Of a stretch of 64,000 nt of DNA, positions 57,309-64,000 are shown one piece after another. The stretch's first letter is position 1; each line of letters starts with the position of its first letter. The notes beneath the pieces were generated by a model, which was not told the origin of the DNA, did no database searches, and worked only from the letters and a program-made list of their open reading frames with translations. Source of the stretch: Bradyrhizobium sp. CB1650 (GTDB lineage Bacteria; Pseudomonadota; Alphaproteobacteria; Rhizobiales; Xanthobacteraceae); NCBI RefSeq assembly GCF_029761915.1, contig NZ_CP121695.1, positions 8,523,501-8,587,500 on the forward strand. The letters are read 5' to 3'. A program made the position numbers and the translations under genes.

Positions 57309-57775
57309 TGAAACAATCCGCAATCATCCTGCTGGCGCTCGCGATCGTCGCGGGCGCGGGCTCGCTGACCGCGCAAACCGTGACCTCCGGCCTGCGCGGC
57401 CCGGCGCCGCTCAACGACGAGGGCCCGGCGCCGCCGATGCTGCCGAACCGCAACACCTCCGAGAAAGAGGCGCGCAACTATCCGGAGCAGCCGCCGGTGA
57501 TCCCGCATTCGATCGACGGCTATCAGATCGACCTCAACGGCAACAAATGCCTGTCCTGCCACGCACGGTCGCGCACGGCGGAATCCCAGGCGCCGATGGT
57601 CTCCATCACCCACTTCATGGATCGAGACGGCCAGTTCCTGGCATCGATCTCGCCGCGGCGCTTCTTCTGCACGGAATGCCATGTGCCGCAGAACACCGCC
57701 ACGCCGCCGGTCAGCAACAACTTCGTCGACATCGACACACTGCTCTCGCGCGCAAGCCCCGGTGGCCGCCGATGA
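57305..57775 (+). CDS. napB: diheme cytochrome NapB
   Basis: The 156-aa protein has a Sec signal ([20 protein letters not shown]) and two heme sites, CLSCHA and CTECHV, with the surrounding [20 protein letters not shown] typical of NapB. It hands electrons to NapA in the periplasm. Start at ATG 57305 overlaps the napA stop; the second Met is an alternative. Its stop overlaps napC by 4 bases. Confidence 0.95.
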   Translation: MMKQSAIILLALAIVAGAGSLTAQTVTSGLRGPAPLNDEGPAPPMLPNRNTSEKEARNYPEQPPVIPHSIDGYQIDLNGNKCLSCHARSRTAESQAPMVSITHFMDRDGQFLASISPRRFFCTECHVPQNTATPPVSNNFVDIDTLLSRASPGGRR

Positions 57776-58425
57776 CGACGGCCACCGACGACCCCAATGC
57801 AAAGCCGGAGGCAAGGCGCAGCCTCTTCGCGCGGAGCTGGGATTTCGCGCTCGAGCTCTGGCAGGTTCTGATCCGGCCGAGCTCGGTGTTCGGACTCGGC
57901 GTCCTCGTGCTCGCGGGCTTCGCGGCCGGCGTCATCTTCTGGGGCGGCTTCAACACCGCGCTTGAATTGACCAACACCGAGAAGTTCTGCACCGGCTGCC
58001 ATGAAATGCGCGACAACGTCTTCGCCGAGCTGAAATCGACCATCCACTTCACCAACCGCTCCGGCGTGCGCGCGACCTGCCCGGACTGCCACGTGCCCCA
58101 CAACTGGACCGACAAGATCGCGCGCAAGATGCAGGCCTCCAAGGAGGTTTGGGGCAAGATCTTCGGCACGATCGACACTCGCGAGAAGTTCCTTGATCAC
58201 CGGCTCGAGCTCGCGGCGCATGAATGGGCGCGCTTCAAGGCCAACGACTCGCTGGAATGCCGCAATTGCCACAGCGCCGATTCCATGGACATCACCAAGC
58301 AGTCGCCGCGGGCCGCGGTGGCGCATCAGCGCTTCCTGTTCGCGGGCGAGAAGACCTGCATCGACTGCCACAAGGGCATCGCCCACCACCTGCCCGACAT
58401 GCGCGGCGTTCCCGGCTGGCAATAG
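57772..58425 (+). CDS. napC: tetraheme quinol dehydrogenase NapC
   Basis: The 217-aa NapC/NirT protein is anchored by one N-terminal helix ([20 protein letters not shown]) and carries four CxxCH sites: CTGCHE, CPDCHV, CRNCHS, CIDCHK. It oxidises quinol at the membrane and passes electrons to NapB. It is the last gene of the operon, giving the order E-D-A-B-C with no F, G or H, as in Bradyrhizobium. Confidence 0.95.
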   Translation: MTTATDDPNAKPEARRSLFARSWDFALELWQVLIRPSSVFGLGVLVLAGFAAGVIFWGGFNTALELTNTEKFCTGCHEMRDNVFAELKSTIHFTNRSGVRATCPDCHVPHNWTDKIARKMQASKEVWGKIFGTIDTREKFLDHRLELAAHEWARFKANDSLECRNCHSADSMDITKQSPRAAVAHQRFLFAGEKTCIDCHKGIAHHLPDMRGVPGWQ

Positions 58426-58526
58426 GGCCGCCGGAAGCCGGATTTGCGTCGCTTGAACCGGCGGGGCGAATGGTTAGTTTTGGGGCATGGCGAATCGCTC
58501 AAGTTTCGCCCTCCCTCAAGACAGAT

Positions 58527-59642
58527 ATGCCAAGTTTCACCCCGCATCAGGATGCCGCGCTAAAAGCAGTTGGCGATTGGCTCAAGGCCAAGCCCGGCCG
58601 AGGCGGCACGCCGCCGATCTTCCGCCTGTTCGGCTTTGCCGGCACCGGCAAGACCACGCTGGCGCGCCACATTGCCGACGGCGTCGACGGCGAGGTGAAG
58701 TTCGCCGCCTTCACCGGCAAGGCCGCGCTCGTCATGCGCAACAAGGGCTGCGACAACGCCTCCACCATCCACTCGCTGATCTACCGCGCCCGCGAATCCG
58801 GCGAGGAGCAGCCGAGCTTCGAGCTGTGGGACGACGCGCCCGCGTCCAAGGCCAAGCTGATCGTGATCGACGAATGCTCGATGGTCGATGCCGAATTGGG
58901 CCGCGACCTGATGTCGTTCGACTGCCCCCTGCTGGTGCTGGGCGATCCCGCGCAGCTCCCGCCGATCCAGGGTGGCGGCTTCTTCACCAACACCGAGCCC
59001 GACGCGATGCTGACCGAGGTGCACCGCCAGGCGCAGGACGATCCGATCGTGCGGATGTCGATGGACGTCCGCGAGGGCCGCGAGCTCGAGATCGGCCGCC
59101 ATGGCGAGAGCGAGGTGGTGTCGCGGAAAGAGCTCGATCCCGATCGCGTCATGAGCGCCGACCAGATCCTGGTCGGCCGCAACAACACCCGCCGCGCCTA
59201 CAACATGCGGGTGCGACAGCGGCAGAACATCGAGGACCAGTTTCCCGTCGCCGGCGACAAGCTGGTGTGCCTGCGCAACAACCGCAAGAAGGGTCTGTTC
59301 AACGGCGGCCTGTGGCGCGTGAAGTCGCGCAACACATCGCGCTCCAAGTCGCGCATCCTCAGCATGCGGCTGTCGCCGGACGAAGACTTTGGACACAAGG
59401 TGACGAAGGTCTCCGTGCGCGCCGACTGCTTCGAGGGCGGCATCGAGCAGATCGCCTGGGAGCAGCGCAAGCCCTATGACGAGTTCGATTACGGCTACGT
59501 GCTGACCGTGCACAAGTCGCAGGGCTCGCAATGGGATGACGTCGTGCTGTTCGACGAGAGCTTTGCGTTTCAGGACTCCAGGGCGCGGTGGCTGTACACG
59601 GGGATCACGCGGGCGGCGAAGCAGCTGAGCGTGGTGGTGTGA
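58527..59642 (+). CDS. small ATP-dependent DNA helicase, RecD2/Dda-like
   Basis: A 371-aa SF1 helicase. Motif I FGFAGTGKTTLARH lies near 36-49, motif II VIDECSMVDAEL near 116-127, motif III LVLGDPAQLPPI near 136-147, and the C-terminal motifs VLTVHKSQGSQWDDVV and WLYTGITRA sit near the end. It lacks the long N-terminal region of RecD2 and resembles phage Dda-type or short RecD-like helicases. A DNA repair or replication role is likely. I chose ATG 58527 since homology starts at TPHQDAALKAV. It is next to, but independent of, nap. Confidence 0.88.
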   Translation: MPSFTPHQDAALKAVGDWLKAKPGRGGTPPIFRLFGFAGTGKTTLARHIADGVDGEVKFAAFTGKAALVMRNKGCDNASTIHSLIYRARESGEEQPSFELWDDAPASKAKLIVIDECSMVDAELGRDLMSFDCPLLVLGDPAQLPPIQGGGFFTNTEPDAMLTEVHRQAQDDPIVRMSMDVREGRELEIGRHGESEVVSRKELDPDRVMSADQILVGRNNTRRAYNMRVRQRQNIEDQFPVAGDKLVCLRNNRKKGLFNGGLWRVKSRNTSRSKSRILSMRLSPDEDFGHKVTKVSVRADCFEGGIEQIAWEQRKPYDEFDYGYVLTVHKSQGSQWDDVVLFDESFAFQDSRARWLYTGITRAAKQLSVVV

Positions 59643-59871
59643 CACCGAGGATGTGGTGCCTACATTGCGTCGCATGAGGAGCCGTCACATTCCCGCGACG
59701 AGGTAAAAAATCCTCGCGGCCCGTTCTGTCTGGCCAATTTCACAGACACGTGTCCACGTCGCAGTAACAAACACCCCCCTTGCCCGTATCTTCGCTGACC
59801 GGACGCCGGGAAGGCTGTTCGCCCGGCGTGAGCCGACCTAGACTGTCAGACCTTCCGCAAGAGGATATGCC

Positions 59872-60579
59872 ATGCGCCGACCCGCCCTCCTGTCCCTGCT
59901 CGCCGCCACCACCACTGCACTGACGCTGGCCTTTGCCGTGCCCTCCAGGGCCGCCGAAGATGCGGTTGTGATCCCTGCCCCCACGGTGGACGCGGCGCCC
60001 GCCAGCGGCATCCAGACCGCGGTTATCGCCGGCGGCTGCTTCTGGGGCGTGCAGGGCGTGTTCCAGCACACCGCAGGCGTCGTCAACGCCGTCTCCGGCT
60101 ATGCCGGCGGCACCAAGGCGACCGCCGACTACCAGACCGTCTCGACCGGTACGACGGGGCACGCGGAATCCGTCGAGATCAAGTACGACCCGAAGAAGAT
60201 CTCCTACGGCAAGATCCTCCAGATCTATTTCTCGGTGGTACACGACCCGACCCAGCTCAACCGCCAGGGCCCCGATGTCGGCACGCAATATCGCTCGGCG
60301 ATCTTCACGACCTCCGACGAGCAGAAGAAGATCGCGGACGCCTACATCGCCCAACTCAACGATGCCAAGGTGTTCAGGAAGCCGATCGTGACCAAGGTCG
60401 GCGCGCTGGAGGCGTTCTATCCTGCGGAAGCCTACCATCAGGACTATCTGACGCTGCACCCGCACCAGCCCTACATCGCCTATAACGACATCCCGAAGGT
60501 CGAGAACCTGAAAAAGCTGTTCGCGGATAACTATATCGAGAAGCCGACGCTGGTGAATTCCAGCAAGGTCACCAACTGA
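59872..60579 (+). CDS. msrA: peptide-methionine (S)-S-oxide reductase MsrA, exported
   Basis: MsrA repairs (S)-methionine sulfoxide. Catalytic C56 sits in the conserved GGCFWG motif, with YAGG, GHAESVEIKYDPKK and PTQLNRQGPDVGTQYRSAIF following. An N-terminal Sec signal (RPALLSLLAATTTALTLAFA, ending VPSRA) points to periplasmic location. GAGGATATGCC precedes the start. msrB follows after 30 bp, so the two are probably one operon. Confidence 0.94.
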   Translation: MRRPALLSLLAATTTALTLAFAVPSRAAEDAVVIPAPTVDAAPASGIQTAVIAGGCFWGVQGVFQHTAGVVNAVSGYAGGTKATADYQTVSTGTTGHAESVEIKYDPKKISYGKILQIYFSVVHDPTQLNRQGPDVGTQYRSAIFTTSDEQKKIADAYIAQLNDAKVFRKPIVTKVGALEAFYPAEAYHQDYLTLHPHQPYIAYNDIPKVENLKKLFADNYIEKPTLVNSSKVTN

Positions 60580-60609
60580 TCGTCACTCACCAAAGTCAAC
60601 GGGAGAGCC

Positions 60610-61029
60610 ATGCCCGACGCCAAGACGAAAGCCACGGAAGACAAGGTCATCAAGAGCGAAGAGCAGTGGCGGGCCGAATTGTCGCCCATGCAATATGCGG
60701 TGCTGCGCGAGAAGGCGACCGAGCGTCCCTTCTCGGGCGAATATGAGCATGAGCATCGTCCCGGCACCTATATCTGCGCCGGCTGCGGCAACGTGCTGTT
60801 CGAGTCCGATGCCAAGTTCGATTCCGGCTGCGGCTGGCCGAGCTTCACCCAGCCGGCGGTCGACAGTCATGTCGACGAGGAGCGGGATACGAGCCACGGC
60901 ATGATCCGCACCGAGGTGCTGTGCTCCAAATGCAGCGGCCATCTCGGCCACGTCTTCCCCGACGGCCCGGGACCGACAGGGCTGCGCTACTGCATCAACT
61001 CCGCGGCGCTGAAGCTCAAGCCGCGATGA
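60610..61029 (+). CDS. msrB: peptide-methionine (R)-S-oxide reductase MsrB
   Basis: The 139-aa MsrB has zinc-binding pairs C56-x2-C59 and C105-x2-C108, the catalytic C128 in RYCINSAAL, and a second Cys C74 in DSGCGWPSF that can act in resolving. It reduces (R)-methionine sulfoxide. Unlike MsrA beside it, it has no signal peptide, so it acts in the cytoplasm. Length and motifs are complete. Confidence 0.95.
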   Translation: MPDAKTKATEDKVIKSEEQWRAELSPMQYAVLREKATERPFSGEYEHEHRPGTYICAGCGNVLFESDAKFDSGCGWPSFTQPAVDSHVDEERDTSHGMIRTEVLCSKCSGHLGHVFPDGPGPTGLRYCINSAALKLKPR

Positions 61030-61138
61030 GATCTCGCCCGCCATCGGGTTCCGCGATGGAACCCGATGGCGGGATGTGCTTTTCTCTCCTGGCGGTGCGG
61101 CCGATCAGCGCAGTCCGGCGGCCGCCAGGGAGGATGCC

Positions 61139-61303
61139 ATGACGCTTGGGACCATCCTGATCATCCTGGTGATCATCTATCTCGCCGGCGGCCTGTCGGG
61201 CCGGATCGGCGGCTATGGCTACGGCATGGGCCATTCGGGCATGGGGATCGGCGGCGTCGTGCTGGTGGTATTGGTCGTGCTGCTGCTTCTTGGCAAAATT
61301 TAA
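61139..61303 (+). CDS. small DUF3309-type membrane protein (54 aa)
   Basis: MTLGTILIILVIIYLAGGLS, a Gly/Tyr-rich middle (GRIGGYGYGMGHSG) and MGIGGVVLVVLVVLLLLGKI give two membrane helices with a glycine-rich loop, the DUF3309 pattern. Function is unknown. GGAGGATGCC before the ATG is a clear ribosome site. Confidence 0.8.
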   Translation: MTLGTILIILVIIYLAGGLSGRIGGYGYGMGHSGMGIGGVVLVVLVVLLLLGKI

Positions 61304-61517
61304 ACCATTCAACATATTGATATTGCTTGACTTTTTTTGGATGCGGAGCTGCCATGCGCAGATTCATCATCTCCGTTCGCGGGGGTCGCAATTCTGTCAA
61401 ATCGGCCTATATTAGAGAGTGAGAATGACATGCACGGCGGGCTCGCCCGATTGCGGCCTTCGCCCTCTCAAACCCCACGCGCTTAAAGCCCCAGAGAAGA
61501 TCACGAGGTCTTTGACC

Positions 61518-61805
61518 ATGCGTCCACTGCGTCCGTTCAACTTCAACACCTCCGCCGAGCTTTTCCCCGCCGCGATCCGCAAGAAGAAGCGTGCGGGCTT
61601 TACCTATCGGCGGTTCGGCACCGCGGCCGAAGCCGTTCGCTTCGCGATCGAGGAGTTGCCGACGGATTCGCTGAACGGCGCCTATCTTCAGGTCGAGGAA
61701 GCCCGGTTCGATCAAAACGGCATCCGCTCGCTCTATGAGAGCGAGGCCTTCCCGCTGCCGCGCCGTCGCAAGCCGGCCGCGAACACCGACGCCGACGCGG
61801 CATAA
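61518..61805 (+). CDS. conserved small protein (95 aa)
   Basis: MRPLRPFNFNTSAELFPAAI and RKKKRAGFTYRRFGTAAEAV, then RFAIEELPTDSLNGAYLQVE and EARFDQNGIRSLYESEAFPL. The central FxTAAEAVRFAIEELPxxxLxGAxLEVxExRF is a well kept block in rhizobial and related genomes. There is no signal peptide. Function is unknown. Confidence 0.65.
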   Translation: MRPLRPFNFNTSAELFPAAIRKKKRAGFTYRRFGTAAEAVRFAIEELPTDSLNGAYLQVEEARFDQNGIRSLYESEAFPLPRRRKPAANTDADAA

Positions 61806-61888
61806 GTTTTTCGCAAGCCTCCGATGTGCGCTGAAAGCGCGATGGCCGAAAGGTCGTCGCGCTTTTTGCGTTTGGGATCGGCCTCGCC

Positions 61889-62431
61889 TCAGATACGCGG
61901 CTGCTTGTCGAGCCACCGGCGCAGCAGACGCACGTTGCGCATGTTGGCGCGGAACATGACGTCGAACGCGTCGCCCGCGAACGGGACCATGCCGACCACG
62001 CCGTCGATCGCGACATTGCCGAGCATGCGCGCCGTGATGTACCAGGGCGCCCCCAGGACGCGAGCCTCGCGCACCAGCCACAGGGAGATCGCAGTGGTGA
62101 CGATGTCGCCGACGACGGGGATCAGCCCGATCAGGCCGTCGATGCCGTAGCGGATATTGGTGCCGGGCAGGATGAAGGCGATGTCGAGCAGCTTTGCGAT
62201 CGCCTCGAGCCGCGCCAGCCGTTGCTCGCGCGTCAGATTGCCGAACGGATTGCCGTGACCGAACTCGAAGCGAAACTCGCGAAACCCCTGTTCCAGAGTC
62301 TCGGGGCGGATCTCGCGGCCCTCCTCGTCGATGATCGGCCCGCGCGCCTCCGAGCCCGAGAAGGTCGCGCGCGAGGTACGCCCCGATCGGGGATCGCGCC
62401 GTGCAAGGCTGTCATCATCGGACATGGTCAT
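61889..62431 (-). CDS. DUF4112 domain membrane protein (180 aa)
   Basis: The DUF4112 domain runs from about 70 to 175: LEAIAKLLDIAFILPGTNIR, YGIDGLIGLIPVVGDIVTTA, ISLWLVREARVLGAPWYITA and MLGNVAIDGVVGMVPFAGDA. The N-terminal 60 residues are polar. These proteins have a few short membrane helices; role unknown. ATG 62431 is preferred, with a second at 62425. Confidence 0.85.
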   Translation of the reverse strand: MTMSDDDSLARRDPRSGRTSRATFSGSEARGPIIDEEGREIRPETLEQGFREFRFEFGHGNPFGNLTREQRLARLEAIAKLLDIAFILPGTNIRYGIDGLIGLIPVVGDIVTTAISLWLVREARVLGAPWYITARMLGNVAIDGVVGMVPFAGDAFDVMFRANMRNVRLLRRWLDKQPRI

Positions 62432-62492
62432 CGCCTGATGAAAACGCGCTCGTGCGGCGAGGGTTGCGGCGGCGCGCCCAACGGTCGCGCGC

Positions 62493-62918
62493 TCAGGTTG
62501 GCGCCGCAGCCGGCTGCGGCTCTTCGACATATCTGTGCACGAGCCAGGACGACACCACCGCCGGCACGAAGCCGACCAGGCCGTACAGGATGAACTGCAC
62601 GGCGCCAGAGTCCGGTCCGCGCGAGCTGTAGGTCAGCGAGGCCAGGACGAAGGCGAACAGGCCGACCAGCAGCATGCGCAGCATCGGGCCGATCCGCCTG
62701 ACGTGGATCAGGATGTCGTCCACCGCGCCGATCATCAGCGACGGCAGGAAGCCGAACAGGTAGCTGTATTGCAGGGTCTTGAAGAACACCACGAACAGCT
62801 TGCCGACCTCGCCGAGACTGGTCTGCGCCCAATAGCCGGACTGATAGGTCGTCGTCAGCAGGAGCAGGAACCCGCCCAGGAACGGACCGACAAGCGCAAA
62901 GATCAAATAGCGTTTCAT
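62493..62918 (-). CDS. DUF5413-type multi-pass membrane protein (141 aa)
   Basis: MKRYLIFALVGPFLGGFLLL, a second helix around LQYSYLFGFLPSLMIGAVDD, then MLRMLLVGLFAFVLASLTYS and ILYGLVGFVPAVVSSWLVHR: four likely helices. I recognise the DUF5413 look but am not certain. GAGAGTGAGGGGTATTTG precedes the ATG. Sixty bp upstream of the DUF4112 gene on the same strand. Confidence 0.7.
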   Translation of the reverse strand: MKRYLIFALVGPFLGGFLLLLTTTYQSGYWAQTSLGEVGKLFVVFFKTLQYSYLFGFLPSLMIGAVDDILIHVRRIGPMLRMLLVGLFAFVLASLTYSSRGPDSGAVQFILYGLVGFVPAVVSSWLVHRYVEEPQPAAAPT

Positions 62919-63098
62919 CAAATACCCCTCACTCTCCGTAGCTTTATACCAGCGGGGCGGCGAATTTGGATAGCGGGGTCGCAAGGGTGCGCCTTGCGTC
63001 CCCGGTCGTGCGCTCCGGCCAAGGGGGGAACAACTGGCAAGCGGACGAGTTCTGACAGGACCTGAAATTCGCGCCTCCTGGCAGATTGGGACCCGCCG

Positions 63099-63341
63099 AT
63101 GCCCCGGAAACTCCTCCTGACGATGATTGCGATGACGGCGTTGAGCGGTCTCTCGAGCGCGCCGGCGCTCGCACAAGGTCATCCCGGCACGCCGCAGGAG
63201 CAGAACGCCTGCTCGCGCGATGCGTCGCGCCTTTGCCGCAAGGACCTCGGCAATGACGGTGCGGTGCAGGCCTGTCTGCAGGCCAACCGGACCAAGCTGT
63301 CGAGGTCTTGCCGCAAGGTGTTCGAGAGCCACGGCATGTGA
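63099..63341 (+). CDS. small secreted Cys-rich protein (80 aa)
   Basis: MPRKLLLTMIAMTALSGLSS and APALAQG form a signal peptide. The mature chain has NACSRDASRLCRKDLGNDGA and VQACLQANRTKLSRSCRKVF: four Cys in a repeat-like C-x6-C ... C-x11-C arrangement, as in small cysteine-rich exported proteins found across rhizobia. Function is unknown. Confidence 0.75.
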   Translation: MPRKLLLTMIAMTALSGLSSAPALAQGHPGTPQEQNACSRDASRLCRKDLGNDGAVQACLQANRTKLSRSCRKVFESHGM

Positions 63342-63384
63342 GGATGAGGACAAGGCCCCTCCCCGGAGATCGGAGACTTCAGCC

Positions 63385-63615
63385 ATGCTGCGCGACGAAC
63401 AGCTTTCGATCCTGCGGGACATCAGTCAATCCATCGCCTTTGCCGACGACAGGCACGGCGAGGTCGGACGATTGATCGCCGACGGCTATGTGATGAAGGA
63501 CGGCGATCTGTTCGAGCTCACCGCCAAGGGTGTTTCCGCCGTCGAGGAGCATGCTGCAGCGCTCACCGACGCCGACGCGGAACAAAGCTCGGCTCCGTTC
63601 TATCGCCTCGTCTGA
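63385..63615 (+). CDS. small hypothetical protein (76 aa)
   Basis: MLRDEQLSILRDISQSIAFA, then DDRHGEVGRLIADGYVMKDG, DLFELTAKGVSAVEEHAAAL. The part LIADGYVMKDGDLFELTAKG looks like a winged-helix wing and third helix, so it may bind nucleic acid. No family name can be given. It starts 43 bp after the secreted-protein gene. Confidence 0.6.
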   Translation: MLRDEQLSILRDISQSIAFADDRHGEVGRLIADGYVMKDGDLFELTAKGVSAVEEHAAALTDADAEQSSAPFYRLV

Positions 63616-63873
63616 CTCGTCGCGTCGCGTTTTGCGTGACGAACGCGCAACAATTGCGAATTCCTTTTCATCCGCCATTGCAGCTTCGTGACAATCGCGC
63701 ATACTTCGCTCGGGCGGCGCAGCACTTTCGATTCGAATCTCACGAGTAATCGAGCGACCACATGCAGGGACAGGTTCCCGGCGTGACGGCTGTGACGTGC
63801 GGCAAAGCAAACCGCGTGCGGCGCCCCAAAAACAAAGCAACCGACGCCTGCGGAACTTGGGGACGCATCTGAC

Positions 63874-64000
63874 ATGACACGCTATCAATCGATTGCCGCG
63901 CTCGTGGCCTTCGCCGCCACTGCCATCGCATCCCAGACCTCACCCAGCCTCGCCTTCTCACCCGAAGCGCAACAGATGTGCTCGGGCGACGCCATGCGGC
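63874..64000 (+). CDS. secreted protein, 3' end outside window
   Basis: The frame starts MTRYQSIAALVAFAATAIAS and continues QTSPSLAFSPEAQQMCSGDA MR up to the edge. The first 28 residues are a signal peptide, and PEAQQMCSGDAMR is the start of a mature exported Cys-containing protein of a kind common in Bradyrhizobium. The rest lies beyond the window. Confidence 0.65.
   Translation, partial: MTRYQSIAALVAFAATAIASQTSPSLAFSPEAQQMCSGDAMR

Noticed and set aside
58224..58526. N-terminal extension of the helicase frame
   Set aside because: The extension overlaps napC in another frame and shows no helicase similarity; ATG 58527 begins the family.

Overview
The window looks like a Bradyrhizobium (or very close Nitrobacteraceae relative) chromosome. 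The support is a complete napEDABC periplasmic nitrate reductase operon behind a FixK/FNR-type box, a Caulobacter-like polar flagellum cluster with flbD and the CtrA inhibitor gene sciP, a Rhodobacter-type PmtA, a phasin, many very small rhizobial proteins, and long palindromic repeats of the kind scattered through Bradyrhizobium genomes. The genus is an inference from gene content; no 16S or other marker is present. REGION 1 (1-32180) is an eroded, insertion-rich accessory region. It holds three separate IS110-family transposase loci (one cut by the window edge, one interrupted by a 1919-nt group II intron, one complete) plus an IS110 remnant. It also holds a complete-looking IS21 element (istA/istB) and two defective IS1182-like elements. 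One of the IS1182-like copies sits inside a dynamin-like GTPase gene with a 4-bp target duplication. Around them are gene fragments: pieces of yedK (HMCES/SRAP) in three places, part of a DUF1156 methylase, the end of a tyrosine integrase, and a LexA-type DNA-binding fragment. Intact cargo includes a TcmP / three-Cys-motif (DUF5131) gene pair facing a PD-(D/E)XK-like nuclease, an HWE histidine kinase with a response regulator, a Crp/Fnr regulator, an alpha/beta hydrolase, a phasin, a lipoprotein and several small secreted proteins. REGION 2 (32134-35134) is the border: a 3' remnant of tRNA-Glu(CTC), an intact tRNA-Met(CAT), then core genes for a proline-rich secreted protein, PmtA and MnmA. 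REGION 3 (35440-43721) is a flagellar cluster, fliK-flgD, sciP, and fliF-fliG-fliH-fliN-flbD. A sigma-54 promoter lies before fliK, a CtrA-like site before fliF, and strong terminators follow sciP and flbD. It encodes hook-length control, hook capping, the MS ring, the C ring/switch and the sigma-54 activator of late flagellar genes. REGION 4 (43901-53998) is metabolic: an M20 peptidase; a sulfonate-sulfur operon on the minus strand (ssuA, a 28-residue sORF, ssuD, ssuC, ssuB, flavin reductase); then a P450, a LuxR-type regulator and a luciferase-like monooxygenase, all on the minus strand. REGION 5 (54157-58425) is napEDABC, which reduces nitrate in the periplasm with electrons passed through NapC and NapB. 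REGION 6 (58527-64000) holds a small SF1 helicase, msrA and msrB for repair of oxidised methionine, DUF3309, DUF4112 and DUF5413 proteins and small secreted proteins, and ends inside a secreted protein gene. The most interesting items are the TcmP/DUF5131/nuclease cluster, the intron that splits an IS110 transposase beside its catalytic motif, the IS-disrupted dynamin gene that reads through perfectly once the IS is removed, the tRNA-Glu remnant, and the sORF inside the ssu operon. No CRISPR array or rRNA gene was seen.
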